Positions 33,891-45,520 of a DNA stretch of 64,000 nt are shown piece after piece; position 1 is the first letter of the stretch; every line of letters starts with the position of its first letter. The notes under the pieces were generated by a model. That model saw nothing but the letters and a program-made list of their open reading frames with translations. It ran no database searches and had not been told where the DNA came from. This DNA comes from Lutraria lutraria (lineage: Eukaryota > Mollusca > Bivalvia > Venerida > Mactridae). The DNA is taken from NCBI GenBank assembly GCA_964023205.1, contig OZ026848.1, positions 32,723,912 through 32,787,911 on the forward strand, read 5' to 3'. A program made the translations under genes and the position numbers.

Positions 33891-36647
33891 CTGAAAATGA
33901 TATAGAACTAAGAAGCTTACATTTAAGTTGAATCTATAAGAGCTCAAAATGGCCGCCCAGACATGTATCCTTTATAAAATGTCATTTTTCAATAAGTACT
34001 GAAAGTACATAACTGAAATGAGATTATATTAATAGTAAATTATTAAATGTACATTTCTGTATCAGTAAAATAATATTTAATGACAATTATCTATATTTCT
34101 CATCTGAACACATGTTAATTTCTTTTGTCCGAAAATTTTATCATAATATCAAAATTGATTTTCACTTAGTACTCATAATGTCCAACAGTTACTTCAAATA
34201 TGTCATTGAAGGTTTCTATACTTTAAAAATTCAATTGTAAATAGTTTCCATATTTGTATTCAATTTTGACTTTTACATTGTAGTTTTCATCCATGTTTGT
34301 TTAGGCTACTGTGTATTACATAGTATGGTGCGATTTTATCAACCTGTCAAGGCTGAATAATTCCACGGTCGATGCAATCATTTGTTTTTAGCTTCGATAT
34401 GATTCGATAAATTTCGTATGTTATACGATTATCTTCGTTAAACCGGATGCTAAATGTATGTGTATTAAAATGCATTAATATAATGGAATATTCCCTTGTC
34501 GTACAATAAACAAAAACTATCGGCTGTGGTACGAAGATAAAAATAAATGCATTCAGTGACCGTGTAATTATTCAGCTTTGACAGTTTAAGAAAATCGCAA
34601 TATACCATGTGTAATGTAAACACACACGGAGGAAATTTCACAATGTGAAAGTTGTTATTTTATTTTGATGAATTTTACTTCCCGAATTAACCCCACATTT
34701 CCTTTCTGTTTATAGTTGCTTATCAAAATTTACAGATCGCTTACAATATTCATTATTTAAATTCAGGTACAAGGGTATAATTCTTATCACATACAAACAC
34801 TTATATTGCCAATAATAGGTTTATCAGGCAGAGCTTTACACACTTTAATTTATAGAACAAGATGGCCACGACTGCCCTATATCGCTCATATGACAATCAT
34901 TGTTTTCTCATTAAAACATTGTCATGAACCTGTGTCATGAGGTCTGCTATCGAGGTTTTCCTGTGATTGACCTCATGACCTAGTTATTGACCCTAGATGA
35001 CCCATATTCGAATTTGTCATTAATATCATTAAGACAAGCAATCTGACAAGGTTTAATGAAGATCCAATTCAAACCATGACATCTACAGTGTTAAAAATGT
35101 TTTCCTTATACATGTATTTTACCTGGTGACCCAGTTATTGACCCCAGATGATTCATATTCGTACTTAATCTACATATTATTATAATATTATTATAAACGG
35201 ACAATTTGACATTGGTTGGTGAAGATCCAATTATAACTGTGAAATCTAGAGTGTTAACATGGTTTTTCATAACATTTGACATAGTGACCTAGTTTTTAAC
35301 CCAAGATGACATGAACTTGTACAATATATTATAAAATCAAATATTCTGACAAGGTTTCATGAAGATCCAATCAAAACAGTGACATCTAAAGTGTTCACAA
35401 GGTTTTCCAGCAATATGCCCTGGTGACTTAGTTTTGATCGCAGATGACCCATTACTTGACCAACATATCTTTAAAATAAACATTCTGACAAAGTTTCGTG
35501 AAGATCCAATTGAAACAGTGATTTCTAGAGTGTTCACAAGGTTTTCCATTAATTGGCCCTGGTGACCTAGTTTTTGACACCAAGTGACCCATTATCGAAC
35601 TCAGACCAGCTTTGTGAAAATTGAGCTAAAAATATGGCTCCTAGTGTATTCACAACGTAAAAAATGACGCCGGACAAAGACTGATCACAAAATATCACCT
35701 GAGCTAAAAAAAAAAAAAAATTACCAGAGTGAGTATTTTGTCTTCCTCCGCGGCTGTAAGTACTTGTCCTGACACAGTTTCCACGTGACGCTTAGTTGGG
35801 ACTGATACTTCATATGGTGGAGGTTTTTCAGGAAAATCACTGGATGCTGATGGTATAGATCTTGTATCCTCGCTAAGTATTTCCTCTGTTGATTGACAAA
35901 AGTATATGTATATTCAATAACAACTAAACTTAACTGATTACGAAGCCGCGCAAGGTTTTACACATTATAATGCCATATATATTATGGTTGATATCGGATA
36001 ATAACAATACAGTGCAACCTCCCAACAACAGCCACTAATGGAAGAACAAAAATAACTTTTGTAAAGAGGTGGATGTTGTTGATAGAATTTAAATAGAGTA
36101 TAACGTCAATTTGGGTTGCTAGTATACTGGTTGTAACGTAAAGATGGTTGTTGTTCGGAGGTGGCCGTTCATGGAGGTTACACTGTGTATCAAGTGATCA
36201 ATTTCATGAATAAACAATAACATATGTCGATTGTCCAAAGAAAACGCGTCGCACATAATACTAGTCGGCAGGCCGTCGTATTGTTGTTACACACGGGCTA
36301 CACTCCAACACAGGCTGACCCTGAGACTCAAACGATAGAAACAACCTGATTATCTTTCAGTTGGAACTTGACGTCCATTATATCAGTCGTAGACAAGTGT
36401 TTCAAAGTCTGCTGTTCTAAGAATGGTTCGTGTTGAAAAAGTAGTGACCTGAAATCACACAACCAAAATATGTAACCCTAAACTTGTATACGAGGATATT
36501 CTCAGTGATGGAATTTTCCGGGAATTCCCGAGTTGTGTTACGAATGTAACATATATTAATATATTATGTCTTAGCAAACCTACCTCTGGTTAAACTTGTG
36601 CTAGAACTTTCGTTGTCCATCTTTGTTATATCGTGGAAAACTTTTTC
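33708..36647 (-). CDS. Gene 3' end with C-terminal segment of a protein-kinase-like domain
   Basis: Three minus-strand exons join in phase: 36,584-36,647, 35,725-35,885 and 33,708-33,890, with acceptors tatttcag, tcaatcaacag and cattttcag and donors gtaggt and gtaatt. The last exon carries LREIVRKCTLANPIKRPTA and REVLKMIEE, the final helix of a eukaryotic protein kinase C-lobe with its conserved Arg-Pro. An acidic tail (DDEDEEDEEE) and a basic end KKRN follow. The middle exons are Ser/Pro-rich (PEKPPPYEVSVPTKR) and look disordered rather than kinase. No ATP-binding, HRD or DFG motif is in view, so either upstream exons lie beyond 36.7 kb or the gene encodes only this relic (126 residues from the Met in the first exon). 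The intron at 33,891-35,724 holds a dispersed repeat. Gene identity unknown. Confidence 0.55.
34856..35718 (+). repeat. Dispersed 'gacctagtttttgacccc' repeat, copy A (diverged, intronic)
   Basis: Starts acaagatggccacgactgcc and ends gagcta plus an A-run. Internally it is built of ~150-bp periods ('gaagatccaatt ... gacctagttttt'). It is shorter and more diverged than copies B-D. Confidence 0.85.
36010..36185. mobile_element. MITE with cagtgcaacctcc ends
   Basis: Left cagtgcaacctcc; right ggaggttacactg, with inner wording also inverted (aacaacagccac / ccgaacaacaacc type). TA lies on the left; the right flank is mutated. It sits in the intron of the kinase-like gene. Confidence 0.6.
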
Positions 36648-36660
36648 CTGAAATATTAGA

Positions 36661-36785
36661 TACTTTTTCACATATAGAGACATGGTCGGTAGTTGGGCTA
36701 GAACCCACGACACTCAGTCAGTGAGATGCTACAGTGATTTAAAGTCAGCGACATTAACAGCTCGGCCAACGGAGGCGGCGTGTGA
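36661..36785 (-). repeat. RUDI-like tRNA-derived SINE, 3'-truncated
   Basis: Read on the minus strand: tggccgagctgttaatgtcg (A-box region), then gtgggttctagccc (B-box), then accgaccatgtctctatatg. It ends about 14 bp upstream of the acceptor of the exon at 36,584-36,647. Confidence 0.75.
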
Positions 36786-37374
36786 AATGTAAGTGAAGAA
36801 AGTTAGTGGACGCCTTTGATAAGTAAGATCAGTGGCATTATGATACATACATAGTAAATGCGAAGGGTAAGTAATGCTGGACATTTTAATCAATTAAACC
36901 ACCACGTCTGTCCATTCTGTGCTGATCTAATGACGTCAATTAATCAAAGGGAAAGAACTGTATAATAATGACAGAGAATTTAATACTGGTTCTCGTTCCT
37001 GAACCCTTAATCATAATGATACTGATCGAAGAATGAGTTCAACTGGTTCCCGTTGACTTCTTTGGTTTTATGATGCACTGCAACATGGAACGGGAACCAT
37101 TTTAAGAATGAGTAAGCAGGTACCATTTTAAATTGGTTAAATATTAATAAAAGATCAGGGGGGGGGGGGCAACTGCATATATATAATCATATTTCATTAT
37201 TGATAAATCGACTGAATTTATTGTGTGATCTTTTAATTATTGCAGTAATTAATAATATTGGAAAATAACACTCCAACATTTAGCTTTAAACTGAATCATT
37301 ATTTCTAATTCCTGAGCGAGTTTTACCAAAAACAGTATATAACAGATTATTGTAACATACATTTGAAGTTTTTC

Positions 37375-37612
37375 AAGTGCATAACAGTTTCAGTGGGTGT
37401 ATACACTTTAGTACGGCGACCAGTTAACCGAACCAGTTTTCCTGGACTAAAATATTGACCTGTTCTAACTTACTCTTCTACAAGAAGACGACAATTTCCC
37501 CACATATGGAGGAAAATTGACAGTTTTGTCAAATTTTCATAGAAAGTTTTGACCTGCTGCGACCGAAATTCGAACCCAGGTGTCCAGGTTACAAGTCCAG
37601 TGCAAATTCAGA
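37375..37612 (-). repeat. tRNA-Thr-like SINE, 5'-truncated
   Basis: Minus-strand wording ggacttgtaacctgg and cctgggttcgaatttcgg resembles the anticodon arm and T-arm of tRNA-Thr(UGU). The tail (ggttaactggtcgccgt, ctgaaactgtt) resembles bivalve SINE 3' regions. No A-box half is present. Confidence 0.5.
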
Positions 37613-38789
37613 TTTCAAGATAACGGATGAAAACAGAACGAGCGTTGTGACTCTAATAGTTTTAAACAATAAATTTGCTGAACAACACTTAATGCATCCA
37701 TAATTTAAACTGTCGTCATATGATGTGTCACCATTAGGTGATATATAAATACTTGTTGCATGTTTGTTGGAATATGTAAAGAGCGAACATGGTGCTATAC
37801 CAGAGTGTATATAAGTACACCAATAATAAGACACGAACTCTATACAAAAGACAAGGTATTTATGCAAAGTTGGGAATGTGTTGTATACACATGAGGTCGT
37901 TCATTCCTATTATACAAATGTAATAACAACGATATAGATATGTATTTAAAGAAAGTGAACACATGCATGAAGTAAATGTACTTAACATTACATCATTAAA
38001 ATTGAATGACTTACATCTAGTATTAGATAGTTGGGGATAAAATGAACAATTACTTCGAATACAGCTTCTTATCGAGTACTGGGTCTGTATCATAGGGTGC
38101 GACATCGCACATTATTTTGAAAATCATTAACAGCTGCGAACAGAAGTCGGAGAAACGTGTATGTACTGGTAGTAGGGAAAACTAGGATAGCAGGTTAGGT
38201 CAAATATACTCGATAAATATTAAAACATTGTGGGTGAACGGCATCTGAGAGACCTAGACTTATGTTAATCTTTTTGTATTAGAAACAATTTTCATTTCCA
38301 AACATTATTGTAAAATGTAAATCAAAGTATGGGAGATTTTTATGTTGAGTATTTTTACAACAAACCCTGATAAGGTCTTCAGAAACAAGAATGTAGAAAA
38401 ATATCTATGGCGTACGTTTTAGTATATGCACGCAATAGAAATATACTGAAATTACATCTAGAATTCTTAGTACAATATATTGATATTTCTATGGACAACG
38501 TTTTAAATGAAGTCATTTATGAACGACACTAAAAAATAATGTACTGATGGTTTTTGTCAGATGTTTCATTATTTTCTGATATGAATCTCATTTGCTTCTC
38601 TTTAAGTACACTACAAAAGACTGTCAGTACACAACCACTAGGTAGAGACAGTGAAATCAATTAACAAAGGTTTTCAATCCCTAGGGAACAATTCTATAAT
38701 ACGAACTACTGAAGTTAAGAGCATGTCTAAATAACAGCTTTTTGGAAGAATCAATGATAGTGTCAGATGTTGCATGAGTTCGGAGGGCT
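37613..38789. other. Spacer with no supported gene
   Basis: The two minus-strand ORFs at 37,589-38,105 overlap and show no recognisable domain. Confidence 0.4.
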
Positions 38790-39640
38790 TTGGGTTTTGT
38801 TTGAGTAGGTGGATTTTTGTAGGTTGGGTTTGAGTAGGTGGAGTTTTGTAGGTCGGGTTTGAGTAGGTGGAGTTTTGTAGGTTGGGTTTGAGTAGGTGGA
38901 GTTTGGTAGGTTGGGTTTGAGTAGGTGGATTTTTGTAGGTTGGGTTTGAGTAGGTGGAGTTTGGTAGGTTGGGTTTGAGTATGTGTTTTTTTGTAGGTTG
39001 GGTTTGAGTAGGTGGAGTTTGGTAGGTTGAGTTTGAGTAGGTTGAGTTTGGTAGGTCGGGTTTGAGTAGGTGGTTTTTTGTAGGTTGGGTTTGAGTAGGT
39101 GGAGTTTGGTAGGTTGGGTTTGAGTAGGTGGAGTTTGGTAGGTTGGGTTTGAGTAGGTGGTTTTTGGTAGGTTGGGTTTGAGTAGGTGGAGTTTGGTAGG
39201 TTGGGTTTGAGTAGGTGGAGTTTGGTAGGTTGGGTTTGAGTGGGTGGTGTTAGGTAGGTTGGGTTTGAATAGGTGGAGTTTGGTAGGTTGGGTTTGAGTA
39301 GGTGTTTTTTGTAGGTTGGGTTTGAGTAGGTGGAGTATGGTAGGTTGGGTATGAGAAGGTGGGGTTTGGGTAGGTTGGGTTTGAGTAGGTGGAGTTTGGT
39401 AGGTTGGGTTTGAGTAGGTGGAGTTTGGTAGGTTGGGTTTGAGTAGGTGGAGTTTGGTAGGTTGGGTTTGAGTAGGTGGAGTTTGGTAGGTTGGGTTTGA
39501 GTAGGTGGAGTTTGGTAGGTAGGGTTTGAGTAGGTGATGTTTGGTAGGTGGGGGTAGAGTAGGTCGTGTTAGGATAGGTGGGTTTAGGGTAGGTGGGGTT
39601 AGGGTAGATGGGTTTGGTAGGCTGATTTTGATGGGTGGAT
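38790..39640 (+). repeat. 29-bp G-rich minisatellite, ~29 copies
   Basis: Unit ggtttgagtaggtggagtttggtaggttg, period 29 bp, with variants in the 'ggag/gttttt' part and a degenerate right end. The 317-codon minus-strand ORF is generated by the array: 29 is not a multiple of 3 and all three frames of the unit lack stops, so it shows a 29-residue period. Confidence 0.95.
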
Positions 39641-40139
39641 TTTGGATAGTATAGTATTTCGCTTCATAATACAATAATACATGTATTGAATAAACATGCT
39701 GAATGGGATATTTCATTACGGTAACATAAATGAAACCTATCGACTGTGGAACGAATCTAAAGATTATAGCATTCAGCGACTGTGTAATTACTCAGCTTAA
39801 ACAGTTTAATGAAATTGCGCTATGCATAAACGAAACTGTTCTACAATTATAAAAAAGGATAAATAAACAAAACAAAAAACATCTGAATATATGCGTATGT
39901 TTTTTTTTTCTCATTAATTATTACCTTTAGTGGAGTAATATTCATATATATTGCCATTTAGATATTCAGGATAAATGTCGTTGTGTTCTCATGTTTATAC
40001 CAGATAATAAGTTCTACAAATTACTGACATTATCAGAATCGACATAATTAACAAGATTGGTTATGTAAACCATAACCGTTCAGAGAGCTACTCATGATGT
40101 AAACGAATGCGAAACAATATCTGTTGTCAATGAGAAATA
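39641..40139. other. Spacer with no supported gene
   Basis: AT-rich. Its start resembles 34,480-34,600 (cggctgtgg / cgactgtgg, cattcagcgac wording), suggesting a diverged dispersed repeat. Confidence 0.35.
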
Positions 40140-40455
40140 GTTTATTTTGTTATATTTAGTTTTATTTATTTATACTTTGTTATATTTAGTTCTGTTTTGT
40201 TATATTGGGTTATATTTAGTTTTGTTTTACTTATATTTGGTTATATCTACTTACATTTGGTTATATCTACTTATATTTAGTTATATTTTGTTATATTGGG
40301 TTATATTTAGTTATATTCACATGTAGTTATATTTTACTTATATTTGGTTATATCTACTTACATTTGGTTATATTCTGTTATTTGTGGTTATACTGTATTT
40401 AGTTATATTCACATGTAGTTATATTTTACTTATATTTGGTTATATTTGATTAAAT
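40140..40455. repeat. Low-complexity 'gttatattt' tract
   Basis: Irregular array of gttatatttagt, ttatatctactta and cacatgtagttata words. Confidence 0.8.
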
Positions 40456-41027
40456 TATCATCAGAGTGAATGCAGGGGGCACGTACATTTCTGCCAGGAA
40501 GTAGTTTTGTTTAGTCAGCATTTTATTTTGATGACAGCGTATAAATGCAGCCGTGAAATAAAACAGTGACCTGCGACTTTATTACAGAAGGAAGTAAAAA
40601 AACTACTGGGTGTAACAGTAGAAGTTTTAGCTGAACTATATTTTTTCTTGCGTGACGGATATAGGAAAACGTATAACTTTGGTTCGCATGAAAATTCATG
40701 CGCGCCGAGCGAATGACGGCTATCGAAAGCTGTACTATTGTTCAGTTTCCAAAAATCGATCAAAATTCATTTATGTCACGTGGTTTAACTATTACTGATC
40801 GTTTGTATGCGGTAAAAAAAAAGTGACACACGATGCGTTAATGAACTGCGTTGAAACTTTTGAAAATAATGAAAGCAATTGAAAATCGTTGCACATTATA
40901 AATCACTCATCAACAGATACCTCCCCTAGTAGCGATTAAAATAAATACATGATACTAGATTTACAAAATTATACAGTTCATAAATGATTCGTTTTCACTT
41001 TCCAATTTTATACACATGTTGTAATTT
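40456..41027. other. Spacer with no supported gene
   Basis: Nothing recognisable; the 82-codon minus-strand ORF at 40,515-40,763 has no visible domain. Confidence 0.35.
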
Positions 41028-41147
41028 CCACAGGTACTTGACACAAAATTATTCTTTTTACCATATTTTGGCCGTATTTTATTTTACATAAGTAGACTAT
41101 ACCGCTAAAATATGGTAAAAAAGATATTTTTTATCAAGTACCTGTGG
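41028..41147. mobile_element. 120-bp palindromic MITE, TSD TAATTT
   Basis: Arms of about 46 bp (ccacaggtacttga ... tcaagtacctgtgg) around a ~30-bp centre. Flanked by taattt at 41,022-41,027 and 41,148-41,153. Confidence 0.8.
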
Positions 41148-41339
41148 TAATTTCTAATCACTTCTATTTATTTGGTTTAAAGCTGTTTTCAAGTATTTTT
41201 CAATTATATACGGTGACCGATTTAGAAGCCAGATAAAACATGCTCGTGATGAATAAAGAAATGTGAAGCTTTGCTGACAACAAAGCACAGTTTACTGGAC
41301 GGCAACTAGCTCACTAAAATATCGTATTAAGAAGATCAA

Positions 41340-41548
41340 CCACTGTAACCTCTTACTGATGGAGGGTTGTGGGTTCAAGCCAAGCTACCGACCATGTCTC
41401 TTTATGTGAGAAAGTAGACAGTTGCTTACGGAGGATGAGATTCTAGTACTGGTTCTTCCCAGAAACGATGGTTAGGTGAACTGTCCACCACATATGACTC
41501 TGACTGTTGAAAAGGGACTTAAAACTCAAACAAACAAATACATCATCA
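41340..41548 (+). repeat. RUDI-like SINE, 5'-truncated
   Basis: Starts within the tRNA-like head (cactgtaacctcttactgat), has the B-box gggttcaagcc, then accgaccatgtctctttatg and the shared body, and ends in aaactcaaacaaacaaataca without its last base. Confidence 0.85.
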
Positions 41549-43403
41549 AGAAGGTCATGAATTTAATACAAGTTTTGTAAATTACTAAATTAGTTGTAGA
41601 AAGACAAAATAATTACATCCTATGTTAGAAATATTTAAACTGAAACCAGCAAGTTCTTAAATAGAAAATCAAAACGATAATTAATGTACACGTAACAGTA
41701 ACAGATAGTCAAGGAAAAAATGTTAAAACCCCAATGTGATATTTCACACAAAGTCTTGAGAAATAAGGTCTGGTCTCCGATCATTTTACTGAACTAGCAA
41801 AAATAGCCAACACTCACAAATGTTATCAAGAAAAAGAAAGTACAGACAGACGAACGAATGATATATACCTAATAGCATGAAAATAAACAAAAACTATGCA
41901 GGCAATTCCATTCTTCACAAAGAAATGTAAAATATGGTAGAATGATATTTCGGTCGATCCTGAATTTGAAGAAATGATGTCTTTCGTCAAAATTTATTTT
42001 CTTTGTGTTTTTGACAAAAGCATTGATGAAAGGTCATATTGTTGCTTTAAATTTAAATAATAAATTGTTTTCTTGGTGTTGACACAAACGTATATGAAAA
42101 TGCAAGTATAATTAGTAAAACATATATTTAGCCTGTACATCACAGTGTTAATAAATTCCGTGCAAATTCAGTAATGGTACATTACATAATTGTATACGAT
42201 AAAACTTTTATAAAACATGCTTACCGTAAAAATACAATATCCTCTTTTTGCCAGTTTTGCACACTCGTAAAGTTGCTAACTCATGGTACGGTTAATATTC
42301 ATTTTATAAACATCTAATACGCATGCGCATTGTGTTAACCACGCGAGTTTCACCCTGTGCGCACTGAATAATGATTTTTTCCAGGAATTTCGCGAGTCAT
42401 AACGTATCCACATTAACTATAAGCAATGTTTTCTATTGACAACAATATTCAATCGCGAAATTGACATTTTGCCTGATTGATCCTCAAAACCTGAGTGCTC
42501 GTGAAGTCCACAGTCAGAAAGTCCAGTTTTTTTCTCGATATAATATTGATGACGTGTGTAAAGTCAACGATGTATTCTTCTCTGCAGATCTCAATTTATA
42601 CTTCGATTCGAAAGGAGGGCTTGTTTTAATCATTTGATTGCGGGCTAATAGTATATTTTAATCGTAGTTATGTCACATTTCTTTCTAGACGAATTTTAGT
42701 CATGTGTATGAGTATATTCTAGTTGTTTGCGGGTATATAGTAAAGTGTCTATTACAAGCTTGGGTAATCCTGACCATTTGATTGGATAATGGTGATGTCG
42801 GTCATTTTGATTGGTCAATCATTGGACGGGCTATTCATCGCGTAATCTGTCATGTTTGACTGAATCTGTTTGTCTGCACTTTTGTTAATAGTTGATAGGT
42901 AAGTAAATCATGAAGGCATTGCACTGAGATGTTGACCTAGATAAGTCGTTGTGTGGCATGATATCAGTAATGGTATTTAAAGTTTAATGCGGCTGTATCA
43001 TAGCAGATTGTGGTGAATTTGTTAGCATATAGGGTATATTCTATTTGATTGATTTAGGGTGTAATTACCATGTGCTTGTGAACTATCTACATGAATTTAT
43101 TCATTTGTCAAATACTCATGATTGTCAATATACGTGTATTATTCATAAATACATACATTTATGTATGTTATACTCTCCATAATGGAGGATTGAACAAATT
43201 TACAGTCAATATCCTTTATGAAAAAAGTAACTTCATACAAATAAACATAAACCAATGCTTCTTGTAATTCGTCTACCTATAACGTTTCGTTATAGTTTTT
43301 CTTGTTTATATGCGTATAGACTCATATATGTACTTCATAATCACATGAAATGTGCTTCCATTTTTTCTTTTTTTAATGCAATTAAAAAATACAAAACTGT
43401 ACA
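41549..43403. other. Spacer with possible promoter elements
   Basis: No coding sequence supported. It holds an NRF1-like tacgcatgcgcattg at ~42,318 and the CCAAT-box cluster described separately. Confidence 0.4.
42775..42898 (+). promoter_or_regulatory. Candidate promoter: inverted CCAAT boxes before a perfect donor
   Basis: Three ATTGG motifs (ttgattggataatgg, tttgattggtcaatc, atcattggacgg) lie at 42,775-42,830. A perfect donor gataG|gtaagtaa follows at 42,899. This could be a promoter and non-coding first exon on the plus strand; no partner exon was identified. Confidence 0.25.
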
Positions 43404-43576
43404 CTGTACAACCTCTCCAGAGCGGTCCTCTCTTGTGTAACAACCTCCCTTCAACAACATTATGATTTTTCCCAAAGGCCGTTTTAACTATTAATTTAAC
43501 CTCTCTAGAGCAACATCCTCTAAAAACAACATGATTTGCTTCTTCCAAATGGTGTTGCTTTGGAGAAGTTGCACTG
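43404..43576. mobile_element. MITE with ctgtacaacctctcc ends
   Basis: Left ctgtacaacctctccagagc; right, in reverse complement, cagtgcaacttctccaaagc. Related in wording to the MITE at 36,010. The ORFs on both strands here (43,255-43,871) run through it and are not supported as genes. Confidence 0.55.
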
Positions 43577-43951
43577 CAACTCAATACTTTTAATTTTACT
43601 GTCAATTCGAAGTGATCTTTCTGAAATATCATTTTATCACTATTCCCAACCTCGACCACGAACACTTCAGAGAAATGACCTAAAGGTTGATACGTATCAA
43701 GCGTTGTCATTCCCCAGAGAGAGTCTATTCCATCGGTATGCAATTTACTCTATGTACAGTTTAATTACTCTTTCAGTATTTAAACCATGGAGATATGTAT
43801 CTTTTAAAACGGAAAATCAATCATCAGTGATTGGATTGCGTCTCCATTTTTGTTTTGTTTTATTCTGTTAACACATGTGGGGCACAATAGATTGATAATA
43901 ATCGCGTCTTAAAATGATTGAAAAAACACAAAAGTAATGAATTTACAGAGT

Positions 43952-44255
43952 GCCCGCCCGGTTAGCTGAGTGGTTAGAGTGTTTGTCTACTGATCAAGAA
44001 GTTGTGAGTTCGAACCCCAGGCAATGCTCACACTGTCCATGACAAATTTGACTGAAGATATTACATCCTGTATTAAATTGTCCCACACCTCTGATTTATG
44101 TGGGGTAGCTTGACAATAGCTTGCGTATAGAATGTGGTATAGTACTGGTTAAGGTCTGTATGAAGGAAAGCTGATTAGGATAACTGCCCTGCTTGATATA
44201 ACTGAAATAATGTTGAAAATGGCATGAAATCTGATGAAATAAGTCAATCAATGAA
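43952..44255 (+). repeat. tRNA-derived SINE with intact A and B boxes
   Basis: The head gcccgcccggttagctgagt continues ggttagagtg (A-box region); gagttcgaacccc is the B-box. The body includes cacacctctgatttatgtgg. The tail (aactgaaataatgttgaaaa, aatcaatcaatg) is the bivalve SINE type. Confidence 0.8.
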
Positions 44256-44716
44256 TTGCAAAATAAACAACCAACTGTTTGTAGTTTTTCTATGAATTAT
44301 GCGGACATGAGATATCATAGCCACGGGTGCACAGAAAAAAGAATTCAAGCATTCAGAACTCATTGCTATAAAACGCGTCAAATTAATAACAAAGTAGTAT
44401 TGAGTAAATGGAACACATTATTCATAGAAACGTTTTATGAGTGAAAACAACATAACTAATTTATTCATAATCACTGTATCGTTATAATTCAAAGTTAATC
44501 ACTGTAAATTCAGGCAATACTAAAGACAATTAATATAACATTATAAAAACACATAATATAACATGATAAAACACAGGCAATATAACATTATAAAAAAATC
44601 ATAATAAAACGCAGACAATATAATACAATAAAACACAGACAATATAATAAAACACAGACAATATAACATGAAAAGGACAGATGATATAACATGATAAAAG
44701 ACATAATATAACATAA

Positions 44717-45290
44717 CTAGAAATGTGTTCGTAGGACACGGATGCCCCCGTCATTTCACACTGGACACAGAAATTAGTGTTGTGTGGCAAATATGTGAAT
44801 ACAACATAGAGCAGGTTGCTTGGGAATGCTGCCTATAGTGGGAGGTAAAGATCACCTAAGGGTGGTAAACACACAACTACATGTACATTCACTATTTCAA
44901 TGTAAAGAATGAACGTAAATATATAAGTGTCCACTGTGACCTTGACCTTTGAGTAAGCGACACAGTTTTGGGCGTGACACGAACTCGTCTTAATATGATG
45001 AGCATTTGCGCCAATTTATTTCAAAATCCCATCATGCATGACAAAGTTGTAAGCCGGACACGAACATACACTTTCACTATATCCATAATAATATGCACAA
45101 ACTTTTAACGTCCACTGTGACCTTGACCTTTGAGCAAGTGATGCAGTTGATGTGCAGGACACCTCGTCTTGATATGATGAACATTTGTGCCAGTTTATTT
45201 CAAAATCAAATCATGCATGACAGAAATATAAGTCGGATACAAACATATACATGCAATGCTTTAATTATCGACTGGGACCTTGGCGGTGGC
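44717..45290 (+). repeat. Dispersed 'ctagaaatgtgttcgtagg' repeat inserted in the satellite
   Basis: Starts ctagaaatgtgttcgtagga and ends ggcggtggc. It contains two ~180-bp direct repeats, each with tccactgtgaccttgacctt. ATAA lies on both sides (44,713-44,716 and 45,291-45,294), but the flanks are AT-rich so the duplication is uncertain. Confidence 0.8.
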
Positions 45291-45520
45291 ATAATAAAAC
45301 AGACAATATAATACAACACATACAATAAAACAGGGACAATTATAATATATAATAAAACACAGACAATATAATATAATAAAGCACAGAAAAAAATATATAA
45401 TAAAGCACAGACAATATATTATACTAAAACAGGGACAATTATAATATAATAAAACACGGACAATAAAATATAATAAAGCACAGACAAAATAATATAATAA
45501 AGCACAGACAATATAATATA

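Noticed and set aside
36340..36451. Possible extra exon of the kinase-like gene (acceptor gtgatttcag, frame reading HEPFLEQQTLKHLSTTDIMD)
   Set aside because: Coding-looking, but its phase is incompatible with the preceding exon (immediate stop) and the donor is poor. It could be an alternative exon; not supported enough to list.
38763..39716. 317-codon Pro/Thr/Gln-rich ORF
   Set aside because: Generated by the 29-bp minisatellite; no start context, splice sites or domain.
43255..43871. ORFs of 61, 145 and 111 codons on both strands
   Set aside because: They overlap one another and a MITE, with no domain on either strand.
43952..44023. Functional tRNA gene
   Set aside because: A and B boxes are present, but the acceptor stem does not close and a SINE body and tail follow directly.
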